The notes under the pieces were generated by a model that saw only the letters and a program-made list of their open reading frames with translations, made no database searches and was not told where the DNA came from. A program made the translations under genes and the position numbers. This document shows positions 42,509-51,067 of a stretch of 64,000 nucleotides of DNA, piece by piece. Position 1 is the first letter of the stretch. Every line of letters starts with the position of its first letter. Source of the DNA: Afipia sp. (lineage in GTDB: Bacteria > Pseudomonadota > Alphaproteobacteria > Rhizobiales > Xanthobacteraceae); NCBI GenBank assembly GCA_017474385.1, contig JAFVHU010000085.1, positions 47,912-111,911 of the forward strand. The letters run 5' to 3'.

Positions 42509-43300
42509 CTAGCCGTCTTTCTTCCGGAACGCTTCTTCTCCCGCATTGGATACGGCAATCCACTTCGGGTCGGGCGCGGCGCCGGGAACGTAACTGTCGT
42601 TCCAGTTCCACCACTTGTACGGCCGTTCCTGCGGATAGCCCTGCGGCGAGTCCTCCCATTCCTCCTGACGCCCGAGCGCGGTCATGTCGAGGTAGCTCCA
42701 GACGGTGCCCATCGCCTCGTCGCCGCGGGTGTTGATGAGGTAGGTGCGGAAGATGCGATCGCCGTCGCGGATGAAGGCGTTGTGGCCGTGCCATAGATCG
42801 ACGCCGAAGTCTGCGTCGAAGCTGTCGGTGATGGTGACCCATGGGATTTTCTCCCAGCCCATCCGCGCTTTCAGGCGCGCAATGTCGGCCTGCGGCGCGC
42901 GCGAGGCATAAACGAGCGTCGTATCGCGCGCATTCAGATGAGCAAGGTTGCTCACCTGGTCGGCCCCCAGCGAACAGCCGATGCAGGCATGTTCCGGCCA
43001 GCCGTGCACGCCGGGCTCAAAGAAGGCGCGGTAGACGATCAACTGATGGCGGCCCTCGAACAGATCGAGCAGGCTCACTTTGCCGTTCGGCCCGTCGAAC
43101 GTGTATGTCTTTTCCACCGCCACCCATGGCATCCGCCGCCGTTCGGCGGCCAGCGCGTCACGGGCGCGCGTCTGGGCCTTCTCCTTGACCAGAAGCTGCT
43201 CGCGCGCGGCCTCCCATTCTTGCGGCGATACAATTGGCGGCGTGTTCATGGCGTGCTGCCCTTGTTTCCGGGGCTTCTCAGGTGCTGTAATCGTGGTCAT
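42509..43300 (-). CDS. DUF899 (thioredoxin-like) family protein
   Basis: A 263-residue cytoplasmic protein: VSPQEWEAAREQLLVKEKAQTRARDALAAERRRMPWVAVEKTYTFDGPNGKVSLLDLFEGRHQLIVYRAFFEPGVHGWPEHACIGCSLGADQVSNLAHLNARDTTLVYASRA. The CIGC motif (C104, C107 approx.) is in the position of a thioredoxin-fold active site, as seen in this family. TYLINTRGDEAMGTVWSYLDMTALGRQEEWEDSPQGYPQ is the C-terminal family signature. ATG 43300 has GGAGG 6 bases upstream. It leads a leftward set (DUF899, small membrane protein, DUF411) and is divergent from a winged-helix regulator gene. Confidence 0.9.
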   Translation of the reverse strand: MTTITAPEKPRKQGQHAMNTPPIVSPQEWEAAREQLLVKEKAQTRARDALAAERRRMPWVAVEKTYTFDGPNGKVSLLDLFEGRHQLIVYRAFFEPGVHGWPEHACIGCSLGADQVSNLAHLNARDTTLVYASRAPQADIARLKARMGWEKIPWVTITDSFDADFGVDLWHGHNAFIRDGDRIFRTYLINTRGDEAMGTVWSYLDMTALGRQEEWEDSPQGYPQERPYKWWNWNDSYVPGAAPDPKWIAVSNAGEEAFRKKDG

Positions 43301-43425
43301 CGGAACCTCCGAATGAGAGCGTCTCTCGTGTCACGTAACGCCGTTCACTGCCGATCGTTCGTGTTCCGCGATAGATCTAGAACCGGATATCGGATGGCGG
43401 GAGTGACAAGTTTGGCGGGATTCCG

Positions 43426-44646
43426 ATGGACTCGCTGATCACGGCTGCGGCCCACGCGCTGGCAACGGGCGATCCCCTCGGAGCACTGAACCGGGTTGCG
43501 CTGCGCAACGACCCGCCTGCTCTTGCGCTCCGGGGCATCGCGATGGCTCAGCTCGGCGATCTCGTCAGGGCGCGGACCCTTCTGCAAAAGGCCGCGCGCG
43601 CCTTCGGCCCAAAAGAGGCCGTGGCCCGTGCAAGATGCGTCGTTGCTGAGGCCGAGATCGCGCTGGTCTCGCGGGATCTCGGCTGGCCGACGAAGCCGCT
43701 TGAAGCGGCGCGCACCGCGCTCGAAAAGCATGGCGACTGGGTGAACGCGGCGCATGCGCGGCACCTCGAAGTCCGGCGTCTTCTTCTCATTGGCCGCCTC
43801 GATGAAGCCGAGCGTGCACTCGCCAAACTCGACCCCGCGCCCTTTCCGCCCGCATGGCGGGCCGCACACGAACTGGTCGTTGCCGGGATCGCGATGCGCC
43901 GCCTTCGGACGAAGGACGCGCGGACCGCGCTCGATCGCGCCGAACGCGCGGCACGTGACGCCCGCATCCCGGCACTTCTCGCGGAGGTCGAAACCGCGTC
44001 GCGCGTTTTGAACACACCTGCCGCGCGCCTCATCGCGCGCGGCGAGCAGCGCCCTCTCCTGCTCGAAGACGTCGAAGCATTGCTCACGTCGAAGGCGCTG
44101 GTCGTGGATGCGTGCCGTTATGCCGTGCGCAATGCAGGCACGGTGGTCTCGCTTGCGAGGCGTCCGGTGTTGTTCACGCTTGCGCGGACGCTCGCCGAAG
44201 CGTGGCCGAACGATGTGCCCCGAAGCGCGCTGCTCGCGCGGGCATTCCGGGCGAAGCACGCCGATGAATCCCATCGCGCGCGGCTGCGCGTCGAGATCGG
44301 GCGTCTGCGCAAGGCGTTGCGGCCACTGGCGGACATCACCGCGACCAAAGACGGATTCGCACTGGCACCTCTTCGCGCACGCGATGTGGTCGTGCTGGCA
44401 ACGCCTGTCGAAGAGGAGCACGCGTCGGTGCTCGCTTTTCTTGCCGACGGGGAATCGTGGTCGAGTTCGGCGCTCGCGCTTGCGCTCGGCGCCAGCCAGC
44501 GTACCGTGCAGCGCGCGCTCGATGAGCTTGCGGAAGCCGGCAAGGTGCAATCGTTCGGCCGCGCACGCGCGCGCCGCTGGATGACCCCGCCGGTGCCGGG
44601 ATTCACGACGGCATTGTTACTCCCTGCTGCTCTGCCGGGTGACTAG
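43426..44646 (+). CDS. Winged-helix regulator with TPR-like N-terminus
   Basis: A 406-residue protein. Residues about 1-195 are helical and TPR-like (LATGDPLGALNRVALRNDPPALALRGIAMAQLGDLVRARTLLQKAARAFGPKEAVARAR, AAHARHLEVRRLLLIGRLDEAERALAKLD). Residues about 200-300 include AWPNDVPRSALLARAFRAKHADESHRARLRVEIGRLRKAL, which resembles the OmpR-like DNA-binding helix region of transcriptional activators. The C-terminal SSALALALGASQRTVQRALDELAEAGKVQSFGRARARRW (about 347-385) is a second winged helix. It is divergent from DUF899, so it probably controls that gene set; family known only as HTH-containing protein. Its stop codon TAG lies in the start of the repeat at 44643. Confidence 0.75.
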   Translation: MDSLITAAAHALATGDPLGALNRVALRNDPPALALRGIAMAQLGDLVRARTLLQKAARAFGPKEAVARARCVVAEAEIALVSRDLGWPTKPLEAARTALEKHGDWVNAAHARHLEVRRLLLIGRLDEAERALAKLDPAPFPPAWRAAHELVVAGIAMRRLRTKDARTALDRAERAARDARIPALLAEVETASRVLNTPAARLIARGEQRPLLLEDVEALLTSKALVVDACRYAVRNAGTVVSLARRPVLFTLARTLAEAWPNDVPRSALLARAFRAKHADESHRARLRVEIGRLRKALRPLADITATKDGFALAPLRARDVVVLATPVEEEHASVLAFLADGESWSSSALALALGASQRTVQRALDELAEAGKVQSFGRARARRWMTPPVPGFTTALLLPAALPGD

Positions 44647-44806
44647 TGTGGCGGTTCGCAAGTTCGCATCATTCTGCGGCAGGTTCTTTTGCGGACTTGC
44701 GAACCAAAGCCACACTAGAATTTTAAAATTCTAGTGCCCTCTTGAATCCGAAGTTCGCCATAGAGCGCGCTGCAAAACGAGGCGAACTTCGGATTCAGGG
44801 CACTAG
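44643..44806. repeat. CTAG-bounded double-hairpin repeat, copy 1
   Basis: Two long hairpins separated by a small palindrome. Hairpin 1 (44643-44718) pairs CTAGTGTGG and GGTTCGCAAGT with their complements on the right, apart from an AAAG bulge. The middle is a 20-bp palindrome at 44715-44734 (CTAGAATTTT and complement). Hairpin 2 (44731-44806) pairs TTGAATCCGAAGTTCGCC with its complement. CTAG marks both outer ends and both junctions. The TAG of the upstream gene is in the first CTAG. A second copy is at 55263-55424. Confidence 0.9.
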
Positions 44807-44837
44807 GTTGGCGGCATCGCAGCAACACAGGTGAAGC

Positions 44838-45488
44838 ATGAAACGAGCAGCAGCCGAAATCCTCCGCGAATACGGCCCCTTTCCCGGCGCGGAGGACGTT
44901 CACGGCGTGACCTTCGATGGCCAGAATGTCTGGTTCGCCTCCGGTGACCGGCTGAACGCTTTCGATCCGCAAAGCGGGAAAGCCTTGCGGACCATCGATG
45001 TCCCCGCGCATGCGGGAACGGCGTTCGACGGACGCCACCTGTTTCAAATCTTCGAAAGAAACATCCGCAAGATCGATCCGGCATCCGGCCGCGTGCTTGC
45101 GACGATTCCTGCGCCCGGCGATGGCGGCGATTCAGGAATGGCATGGGCCGAGGGCTCGCTGTGGGTCGGACAGTATCGCGAGAAGAAGATTCATCAGATC
45201 GATCCCGAGACGGGAGCGATCATCCGTACTATTGAATCGAACCGCTTCGTCACCGGCGTCACCTGGGTCGACGGCGAACTCTGGCACGGCGTGTGGGAAG
45301 GCGACGACAGCGCGTTGCGGCGCATCGATCCACAGAGCGGCGAAGTCTTCGAAGAACTCACGATGCCGCCGGGAACAGGCGTGTCTGGCCTTGAATCCGA
45401 CGGCAAAGATCAACTGTTCTGCGGCGGCGGAAAGAGCGGAAAGTTGCGCGCAGTGCGCAGGCCAAAGCGGAATTCCAAGACCGGCTAA
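44838..45488 (+). CDS. Beta-propeller protein, glutamine cyclotransferase/Vgb-like
   Basis: A 216-residue protein of short repeated units: GVTFDGQNVWFASGDRLNAFDPQSGKALRTIDVPAHAGTAFDGRHLFQIFERNIRKIDPASGRVL, GMAWAEGSLWVGQYREKKIHQIDPETGAIIRTI and GVTWVDGELWHGVWEGDDSALRRIDPQSGEVFEEL. The DP-x-SG-x-V/A-L pattern is that of the YncE/Vgb/glutamine cyclotransferase-like propellers. It is short for a full propeller (4-5 blades) and has no signal peptide. The function is unknown. It starts 32 bases after the CTAG repeat. Confidence 0.8.
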   Translation: MKRAAAEILREYGPFPGAEDVHGVTFDGQNVWFASGDRLNAFDPQSGKALRTIDVPAHAGTAFDGRHLFQIFERNIRKIDPASGRVLATIPAPGDGGDSGMAWAEGSLWVGQYREKKIHQIDPETGAIIRTIESNRFVTGVTWVDGELWHGVWEGDDSALRRIDPQSGEVFEELTMPPGTGVSGLESDGKDQLFCGGGKSGKLRAVRRPKRNSKTG

Positions 45489-45519
45489 GGCTCCTAGGCT
45501 TCGATCGGCCCATCTGCGC

Positions 45520-46118
45520 TCATTTCTCGCGTTGCGGGTAAATCGTCTCCCCCCGCTTGAGCATCGCGACGAACGTCTCGATCTTCTTCTTGCGACCGGC
45601 TTCGGTTTTCATGTTGTGGGTACGGAAAGCCAGTGCGAAACGATTCTGCGCGCTGAGCTTCGCCAGCATGGCCTTGGCTTTTGGCTCGGCATCGATGGCC
45701 ATTTGCAGATCGGCGGGGATTTTCATGTCCTTGCCGCTCTTGTAGGCGCGGTCCCAGCGGCCATCGGCCTTCGCAGCCTCGACCTGCTTCAAGCCGTGCT
45801 CGGTCATCCTTCCTTCTTCGATGAGCCGCGCGACGTTGCCGACATTGATCTCACTCCAGACGCTTTCTTGCTGCGCGGCGAATAGCGCTGAAGGAAGCTT
45901 CGGTCATCGAAACCTTTGCGCTGGCCATCGATCCAGCCCCAGCAGAGAACGACATCGATGGCCTCCCTGGGAGTGATCGATTTGAGACCGGAATTGACCT
46001 TGTGAATCTTGATCCAGACTTCGTCGCTCTTGTCATGGTGCTTGGCGAGCCACTTGTAGAAACTCTCGGCGTCCTTGAACGTACGGACCTTTTCAGGATC
46101 AACGATGACTGGCGGCAC
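45520..46118 (-). pseudogene. Frameshifted YdeI/OmpD-associated family gene
   Basis: The N-terminal part (from ATG 46118) reads ESFYKWLAKHHDKSDEVWIKIHKVNSGLKSITPREAIDVVLCWGWIDGQRKGFDDRSFLQRYSPRSKK and is a standard YdeI start. The C-terminal part in another frame reads VEAAKADGRWDRAYKSGKDMKIPADLQMAIDAEPKAKAMLAKLSAQNRFALAFRTHNMKTEAGRKKKIETFVAML, the standard YdeI end. Between them, reading the frame after AGC AAG AAA with one extra A gives SVWSEINVGNVARLIEEGRMTEHGLKQ, the family sequence. A single missing A in the AAA run at about 45864-45866 would explain the break. It may be a recent pseudogene or a sequencing error. Confidence 0.85.
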
Positions 46119-46927
46119 TAATTCGTGCTCTGACCGTCGCCAGTACGTAGCAGATAAACGCTAACTGCTGACGCAATCGTTACAACTAGTTCAGCCTCTT
46201 CGAATCGAGGTTGACGTCCCTCACGAATGTGGCGCCCTTGCTCAGACGCAAAACCCCAAAGCTTTTCCAAAGCGACATCAAGAGGCGCTGGTAGTCCTAG
46301 CGAAGATACGAGCTGTCCTAACGTTTTGTTGGGACGACCTGTTACATCACGAGCAACGCATTCCAGAGCTGCCATCGCGTGCTGAATAGCGCCTGTTACA
46401 TCGGCGCTTGGCCGTCGAGATATATCTCGAAGCGCTTCATGCATCTCGCCTGCGGCGGTGGCGCGGCCGCTGACTCGCATAACGTCCATGGCGCTCGTTA
46501 GAGCGTTTGCAAAAGCTTCCGAACCGCGAGCGACGATTCGACCTTCACGCATTTCCCAGCCAATGCCCTGCTCACGGAAAAATTCATTCAACCTTGCTTC
46601 GAATTCATTTCCGCGACTCCAATCAGTTGCAGCTATGCGACTGTAGAAACCTTCCGCGATATCGTACACGCGAAACCACGGAGCATCCGCAACGAGATCT
46701 TGAACTTCATCAAATACGTTCGGATACGCAGACCAATTGTTCGGATTCGGCCGAGTGAGCAAGATGCTACAAACCTCAAGGCGAGCATTGTGCGGTGTGA
46801 GACCAAGACCATCGGCTAGCACAACTAAGCCGAATCGTAAGTTCTCAGGCGCGTCTTCACGAACAGTGATAGGCGGCTCATCGAGTTGATAGCCGAACCG
46901 CCGGGAAAACGGCTGATCCTCCGACAC
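46118..46927 (-). CDS. AbiJ-like candidate abortive-infection protein
   Basis: A 269-residue cytoplasmic protein. The N-terminal half resembles the AbiJ N-terminal domain (AbiJ_NTD4 type): FSRRFGYQLDEPPITVREDAPENLRFGLVVLADGL, YPNVFDEVQDLVADAPWFRVYDIAEGFYSRI and EARLNEFFREQGIGWEMREGRIVARGSEAFANAL. The C-terminal part HAMAALECVARDVTGRPNKTLGQLVSSLGLPAPLDVALEKLWGFASEQGRHIREG looks like the HEPN/Abi_C-like region of abortive-infection proteins. Codon use is AT-richer than all neighbours, suggesting transfer. The start is GTG 46927 with AGGAGG 11 bases upstream. Its stop overlaps the start of the broken YdeI gene. The anti-phage role is inferred from family only. Confidence 0.6.
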   Translation of the reverse strand: MSEDQPFSRRFGYQLDEPPITVREDAPENLRFGLVVLADGLGLTPHNARLEVCSILLTRPNPNNWSAYPNVFDEVQDLVADAPWFRVYDIAEGFYSRIAATDWSRGNEFEARLNEFFREQGIGWEMREGRIVARGSEAFANALTSAMDVMRVSGRATAAGEMHEALRDISRRPSADVTGAIQHAMAALECVARDVTGRPNKTLGQLVSSLGLPAPLDVALEKLWGFASEQGRHIREGRQPRFEEAELVVTIASAVSVYLLRTGDGQSTN

Positions 46928-46954
46928 AGACTAAGTCCTCCTAAGTAACCTACC

Positions 46955-48550
46955 TCACTCCCACTCGATCGTGCCGGGCGGCTTCGAGGTCACGTCATAG
47001 ACCACGCGGTTGACGCCCTTCACCTCGTTGATAATGCGGGTCGCGGTCTCGCCGAGGAATTTCATGTCGAACGGATAGAAGTCCGCCGTCATGCCATCGG
47101 TGGATGTCACCGCGCGCAGGCCGACCACATACTCATAGGTGCGGCCGTCGCCCATCACGCCGACGGTCTTCACCGGCAGCAGCACGGCGAACGCCTGCCA
47201 GATGGTGTCGTAAAGTCCCGCCTTGCGGATCTGGTCGATGTAGACCGCGTCGGCTTCGCGCAGGATGTCGAGCTTCTCGCGGGTGATCTCGCCGGGGCAG
47301 CGGATCGCAAGGCCCGGTCCGGGAAACGGATGACGGCCGACGAACACATCCGGCAGGCCAAGTTCGCGGCCGAGTGCGCGCACTTCGTCCTTGAACAGTT
47401 CGCGCAGCGGCTCGACCAGCTTCATGTTCATGCGCGCGGGCAAACCGCCGACATTGTGATGCGACTTGATCGTTACCGACGGACCGCCGGTGAACGACAC
47501 GCTTTCGATCACGTCGGGATAGAGCGTGCCCTGTGCGAGGAAATCCGCGCCGCCGATCTTCTTGGCCTCTTCATCGAACACATCGATGAACAGTCGGCCG
47601 ATGGTCTTGCGCTTCACTTCAGGATCGGTGACGCCGTCGAGTTCGCCGAGGAACGTCTTCGACGCGTCAACATGTACAAGCGGAATGTTGTAGTGATGCC
47701 GGAACAGGTCGACGACGGTCTTGGCTTCGTCCTTGCGCAGCATGCCGTGATCGACGAACACGCAGGTGAGCTGATCGCCGATGGCTTCGTGAATCAGGAT
47801 CGCAGCCACCGATGAATCGACGCCGCCCGACAGGCCGCAGATCACCTTGCCTTTGCCGACCTGCGCGCGGATCTTTTCGATCGCTTCCTCGCGGAAGGCG
47901 CGCATGGTCCAGTCGCCTTTCAGCCCCGCGACCTTGCGCACAAAATTCTTGATCAGCTTGGCGCCGTCCGGCGTATGCACCACCTCGGGGTGGAACTGCA
48001 TCGCGTAGAACTTGCGCTTGTCATCGGCGATCACCGAGATCGGCGAACCCGGCGCTTTCGCCACGCCGCGGAAACCGTCAGGCAGTTTGGTGACGCGGTC
48101 GCCGTGGCTCATCCAGACGTAGTGCTTCTCGCCGACCTTCCAGACATCCTCGAACAGCGCGCAGTTGTCGGTGACCTCGATCAGCGCGCGGCCGAATTCG
48201 CGATGGTGTCCCGCCTCAACCGTGCCGCCGAGCTGCTGCGCCATGGTCTGTTCGCCGTAGCAGATGCCGAGCACCGGCACGCCAGCGGTCAGGATCGACA
48301 TCGGCGCGGACGGAGCATCCTGATCGAGGACGGAGGCCGGCCCGCCGGAGAGGATCACGGCCTTGGGCTGCATCCCGCGGAAGGCTGCTTCGGCCTTCTG
48401 GAACGGCACGATCTCGGAATAGACGCCCTCTTCGCGGACGCGCCGCGCGATAAGCTGCGTCACCTGGGAGCCGAAATCGACGATGAGAATCTTCTCGTGA
48501 GCGGCCGCCTCGTCGGGCGTCGCTGGAGCGGTCTGGCTGTGTGCTGTCAT
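46955..48550 (-). CDS. guaA: GMP synthase (glutamine-hydrolysing)
   Basis: A 531-residue enzyme converting XMP to GMP. The N-terminal class I glutaminase has the nucleophile in [17 protein letters not shown] (Cys near 96) and the His-Glu pair in [10 protein letters not shown]. The ATP-pyrophosphatase domain has the P-loop [22 protein letters not shown] near 238, and the C-terminal dimerisation domain ends in [14 protein letters not shown]. Length and domain order are normal. It is a single gene in this window; guaB is 7 kb to the right. Confidence 0.97.
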   Translation of the reverse strand: MTAHSQTAPATPDEAAAHEKILIVDFGSQVTQLIARRVREEGVYSEIVPFQKAEAAFRGMQPKAVILSGGPASVLDQDAPSAPMSILTAGVPVLGICYGEQTMAQQLGGTVEAGHHREFGRALIEVTDNCALFEDVWKVGEKHYVWMSHGDRVTKLPDGFRGVAKAPGSPISVIADDKRKFYAMQFHPEVVHTPDGAKLIKNFVRKVAGLKGDWTMRAFREEAIEKIRAQVGKGKVICGLSGGVDSSVAAILIHEAIGDQLTCVFVDHGMLRKDEAKTVVDLFRHHYNIPLVHVDASKTFLGELDGVTDPEVKRKTIGRLFIDVFDEEAKKIGGADFLAQGTLYPDVIESVSFTGGPSVTIKSHHNVGGLPARMNMKLVEPLRELFKDEVRALGRELGLPDVFVGRHPFPGPGLAIRCPGEITREKLDILREADAVYIDQIRKAGLYDTIWQAFAVLLPVKTVGVMGDGRTYEYVVGLRAVTSTDGMTADFYPFDMKFLGETATRIINEVKGVNRVVYDVTSKPPGTIEWE

Positions 48551-48795
48551 GGAGAGGAAATACGCGACAGGGGGCGGAGTCGCAACCCCGGAACGCCAGC
48601 AAAAACCGGCTTATTGGCAGGTTTTGGCGGTGGCCGACTGATCCCTCCGGGACGCCCGAACACCGCGAAAACGCTACATTCTCATCGCGCGCAGCCGCAT
48701 CCGGCCTCTCTTTTGCCGTCAACCGGACTGGGCTATGAACTTTCAGATCTATCGAATGAACCACCGCCGATTTTGCGAACAACCGGATTGCCTGA

Positions 48796-49704
48796 ATGCC
48801 TCGTTGCTGCATCGTAACGGCATACCGGCGCAGCGAGTATGCTGCGCTCGCGGATCTGACGCTTCCACGGATGCAGGCGTTTGCAACGCGCCACGGACAT
48901 GACCTGCGGGTTCACCGGCCGGAGGAGACCGACCTCGACCGCGCCTGGATGAAAGTCCCGCCGATCCTCGATGCGCTGGACGGCGATTACGAGTTCGTGG
49001 TCTGGCTCGATATCGACGCGCTGATCCTGCGTCTCGATCGCGATATCCTGGACGCCGCACGCCCCGGCATTGACCTCCTGATGTCGTGGCATGAACCGGA
49101 CACCGCGCAACACGATGGCGACCTTTGCCCTGAGTATCGTGTTCCCGCACACTACAATGCAGGTGTCTATCTGATCCGCCGGTCGAACTGGTCGAAGGAC
49201 TTCTTCCGGCGGATGCTGACCATGCGTGGACAGCTGAACCATCCATGGAGTGATCAGGCTGCCCTTCACGCAATGCTTGGGCTCAATGAATCCCTTGGCC
49301 TCGGGCCAGATCTCACTGAGGTGCCGGATCGATCGTCTGTCGGGCATCTCGACACCGCATGGAATTCGATCCCCGGCATCGCGATGGCGGACGATCCGGT
49401 CATCCATCACTTCGCGGGCCTGCCGCATGACGCCCGTCTTCGTCTGATGGAATCCAGCGTCGCGATGCTGGAAATTTACGAGACCGCGCCGGCAAAGCTA
49501 CGTTCGATGCTGGCGCATCAGCTTAACCTGTGGGCCACGGCAGAACGGCGCGCGATCGGCAACGACCATCATCGTCAAAGCCTTCTGCTGTCGCAGAAGG
49601 CAGAGCTTGCACGGCTTCGCGCCCCGCGGCAGATGTTGCGGGATTTTCCCAAGCTGCTGATCAAACGCCTGAAGGAAAAGGCCCGTCGCGATCGACAGAC
49701 TTAA
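48796..49704 (+). CDS. GMA12/MNN10-type glycosyltransferase-like protein
   Basis: A 302-residue protein with a nucleotide-sugar transferase fold: MPRCCIVTAYRRSEYAALADLTLPRMQAFATRHGHDLRVHR, FVVWLDIDALILRLDRDI (DxD metal site DID near 76), HYNAGVYLIRRSNWSKDFFRRML and HHFAGL. This resembles bacterial relatives of the galactosyl/mannosyl transferase family GT34. The acceptor (a surface glycan or lipid head group) is unknown. No other glycan genes are next to it. It is divergent from guaA and convergent with the RsmB-type gene, with a 6-base gap at the 3' end. Confidence 0.8.
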   Translation: MPRCCIVTAYRRSEYAALADLTLPRMQAFATRHGHDLRVHRPEETDLDRAWMKVPPILDALDGDYEFVVWLDIDALILRLDRDILDAARPGIDLLMSWHEPDTAQHDGDLCPEYRVPAHYNAGVYLIRRSNWSKDFFRRMLTMRGQLNHPWSDQAALHAMLGLNESLGLGPDLTEVPDRSSVGHLDTAWNSIPGIAMADDPVIHHFAGLPHDARLRLMESSVAMLEIYETAPAKLRSMLAHQLNLWATAERRAIGNDHHRQSLLLSQKAELARLRAPRQMLRDFPKLLIKRLKEKARRDRQT

Positions 49705-49710
49705 CCGCGC

Positions 49711-51012
49711 TTACGCAGACCGTTTCAGCACCGACACGAAGAACCCGTCGGTGCCGGTCCGGCGCGGGGTCATCAGCAGACCCTCGTCCGATTGCAGCGT
49801 GGCGGCGGCGAAATCCTCGGCCTTGTCCCACAGCACGCCCATGGTCTGCTCCGGCGGCACCACCGCATAGTCCGGATGCCGCGCCGTGAACGCCCGGACC
49901 TGCTCGTTGTTTTCCTGCGGCAGAACCGAACAGGTGATGTAGGCGATCCGCCCGCCCGGCTTTGCCAGCGAAGCTGCGCGATCGAGCACTTCGATCTGAT
50001 CCTTGATGCGAACCTCGAGTGCGCCAGGGCGCATCCGCCACTTCGCATCCGGATTGCGCCGCCACGTTCCCGTGCCGGTGCATGGCGCGTCGATCACCAC
50101 AAGATCGGCCGAGGCCTTGATGTCGGACAGCGTATCGTCCGGGCCCTTCGGCGTGCGCACATCCGCATTGTGGACGCCCGCGCGCGACAGCCGATCATGG
50201 ATCGGCGCGAGTTGCCGCTTGTCGTGATCGGTCGCAATCAGCCGGCCCTTGCCCTGCATCATCGCGGCGAGCGCCAGCGTCTTGCCGCCCGCGCCCGCGC
50301 ACATGTCGATCACTTGCTCGCCGGGCTTCGCGCCGGTGAGGAATGCCGCGAGTTGCGACCCTTCGTCCTGCACCTCGACGGCGCCCTTGATGAAATCCTC
50401 TTCCGAATGGATGCCCGGATTGCGCGCATCGGCCCCGAGATCGATCCGCAATCCCCATGGCGACCATGGCGTGGCCCGCGCACCGAGATGCTTCATCGAC
50501 GACAGCACCTTCTCGTGCTTTGCCTTCAGCGTGTTGACCCGCAGGTCCAGCGGCGCGCGGCTCGCCATCGCGGTGGCTTCCTCCACACGCGCGTCGCCGA
50601 ACACGGCGGCGAGTTGGGGATCGAGCCATTCAGGATAATCGCCCGCGACATGTGCGGGCGCATCTTTCAACGTCCGCGATGTGAGCGCCGCACGTTCGGT
50701 GTCCGTGAGAGCCTCCGGCGCAAAACGCCCGCCATCGCACAGCGCCGCAACGGCATCCGCACCGAGGCCGCGTTCAAGCTTGAGCATCCCCAGCAGACGC
50801 GCACGCGGTGTATCGGTATCCATCAGCCACGCCGACGACGCCCGGCGGCGCAGCACGTCGAACACCAACCCCGCGATGGCGGCGCGATCGCCGGAGCCGG
50901 CGAAGCGGTGCGCGGTGCCCCACTCCTTCAGCGCGTTCGGCGCGGGAATGCGCTGCGTGTCGATCGCTGCGAGAATCTCAATGGCTGCGGACAGCCGCGC
51001 GGCAGGCGTCAT
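49711..51012 (-). CDS. RsmB/NOP family class I SAM-dependent RNA methyltransferase
   Basis: A 433-residue rRNA cytosine-5 methyltransferase-like protein. The N-terminal RNA-binding region includes AGLVFDVLRRRASSAWLMDTDTPRARLLGMLKLERG and the C-terminal catalytic part has the SAM-binding segment GEQVIDMCAGAGGKTLALAAMM, VVIDAPCTGTGTWRRNPDAKWRM (the motif IV catalytic Cys is in DAPCTGTG) and GGRIAYITCSVLPQENNEQVRAF (motif VI Cys in TCSV). The two catalytic cysteines are both present. The family acts on 16S rRNA C967 in E. coli, but several paralogues exist in alphaproteobacteria, so the exact target is unsure. Confidence 0.92.
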   Translation of the reverse strand: MTPAARLSAAIEILAAIDTQRIPAPNALKEWGTAHRFAGSGDRAAIAGLVFDVLRRRASSAWLMDTDTPRARLLGMLKLERGLGADAVAALCDGGRFAPEALTDTERAALTSRTLKDAPAHVAGDYPEWLDPQLAAVFGDARVEEATAMASRAPLDLRVNTLKAKHEKVLSSMKHLGARATPWSPWGLRIDLGADARNPGIHSEEDFIKGAVEVQDEGSQLAAFLTGAKPGEQVIDMCAGAGGKTLALAAMMQGKGRLIATDHDKRQLAPIHDRLSRAGVHNADVRTPKGPDDTLSDIKASADLVVIDAPCTGTGTWRRNPDAKWRMRPGALEVRIKDQIEVLDRAASLAKPGGRIAYITCSVLPQENNEQVRAFTARHPDYAVVPPEQTMGVLWDKAEDFAAATLQSDEGLLMTPRRTGTDGFFVSVLKRSA

Positions 51013-51067
51013 TGTGGTCTTTCAGGGCATGCAAGCTCAGAGAACAGATGCCTGACCTAGCCGCGTC

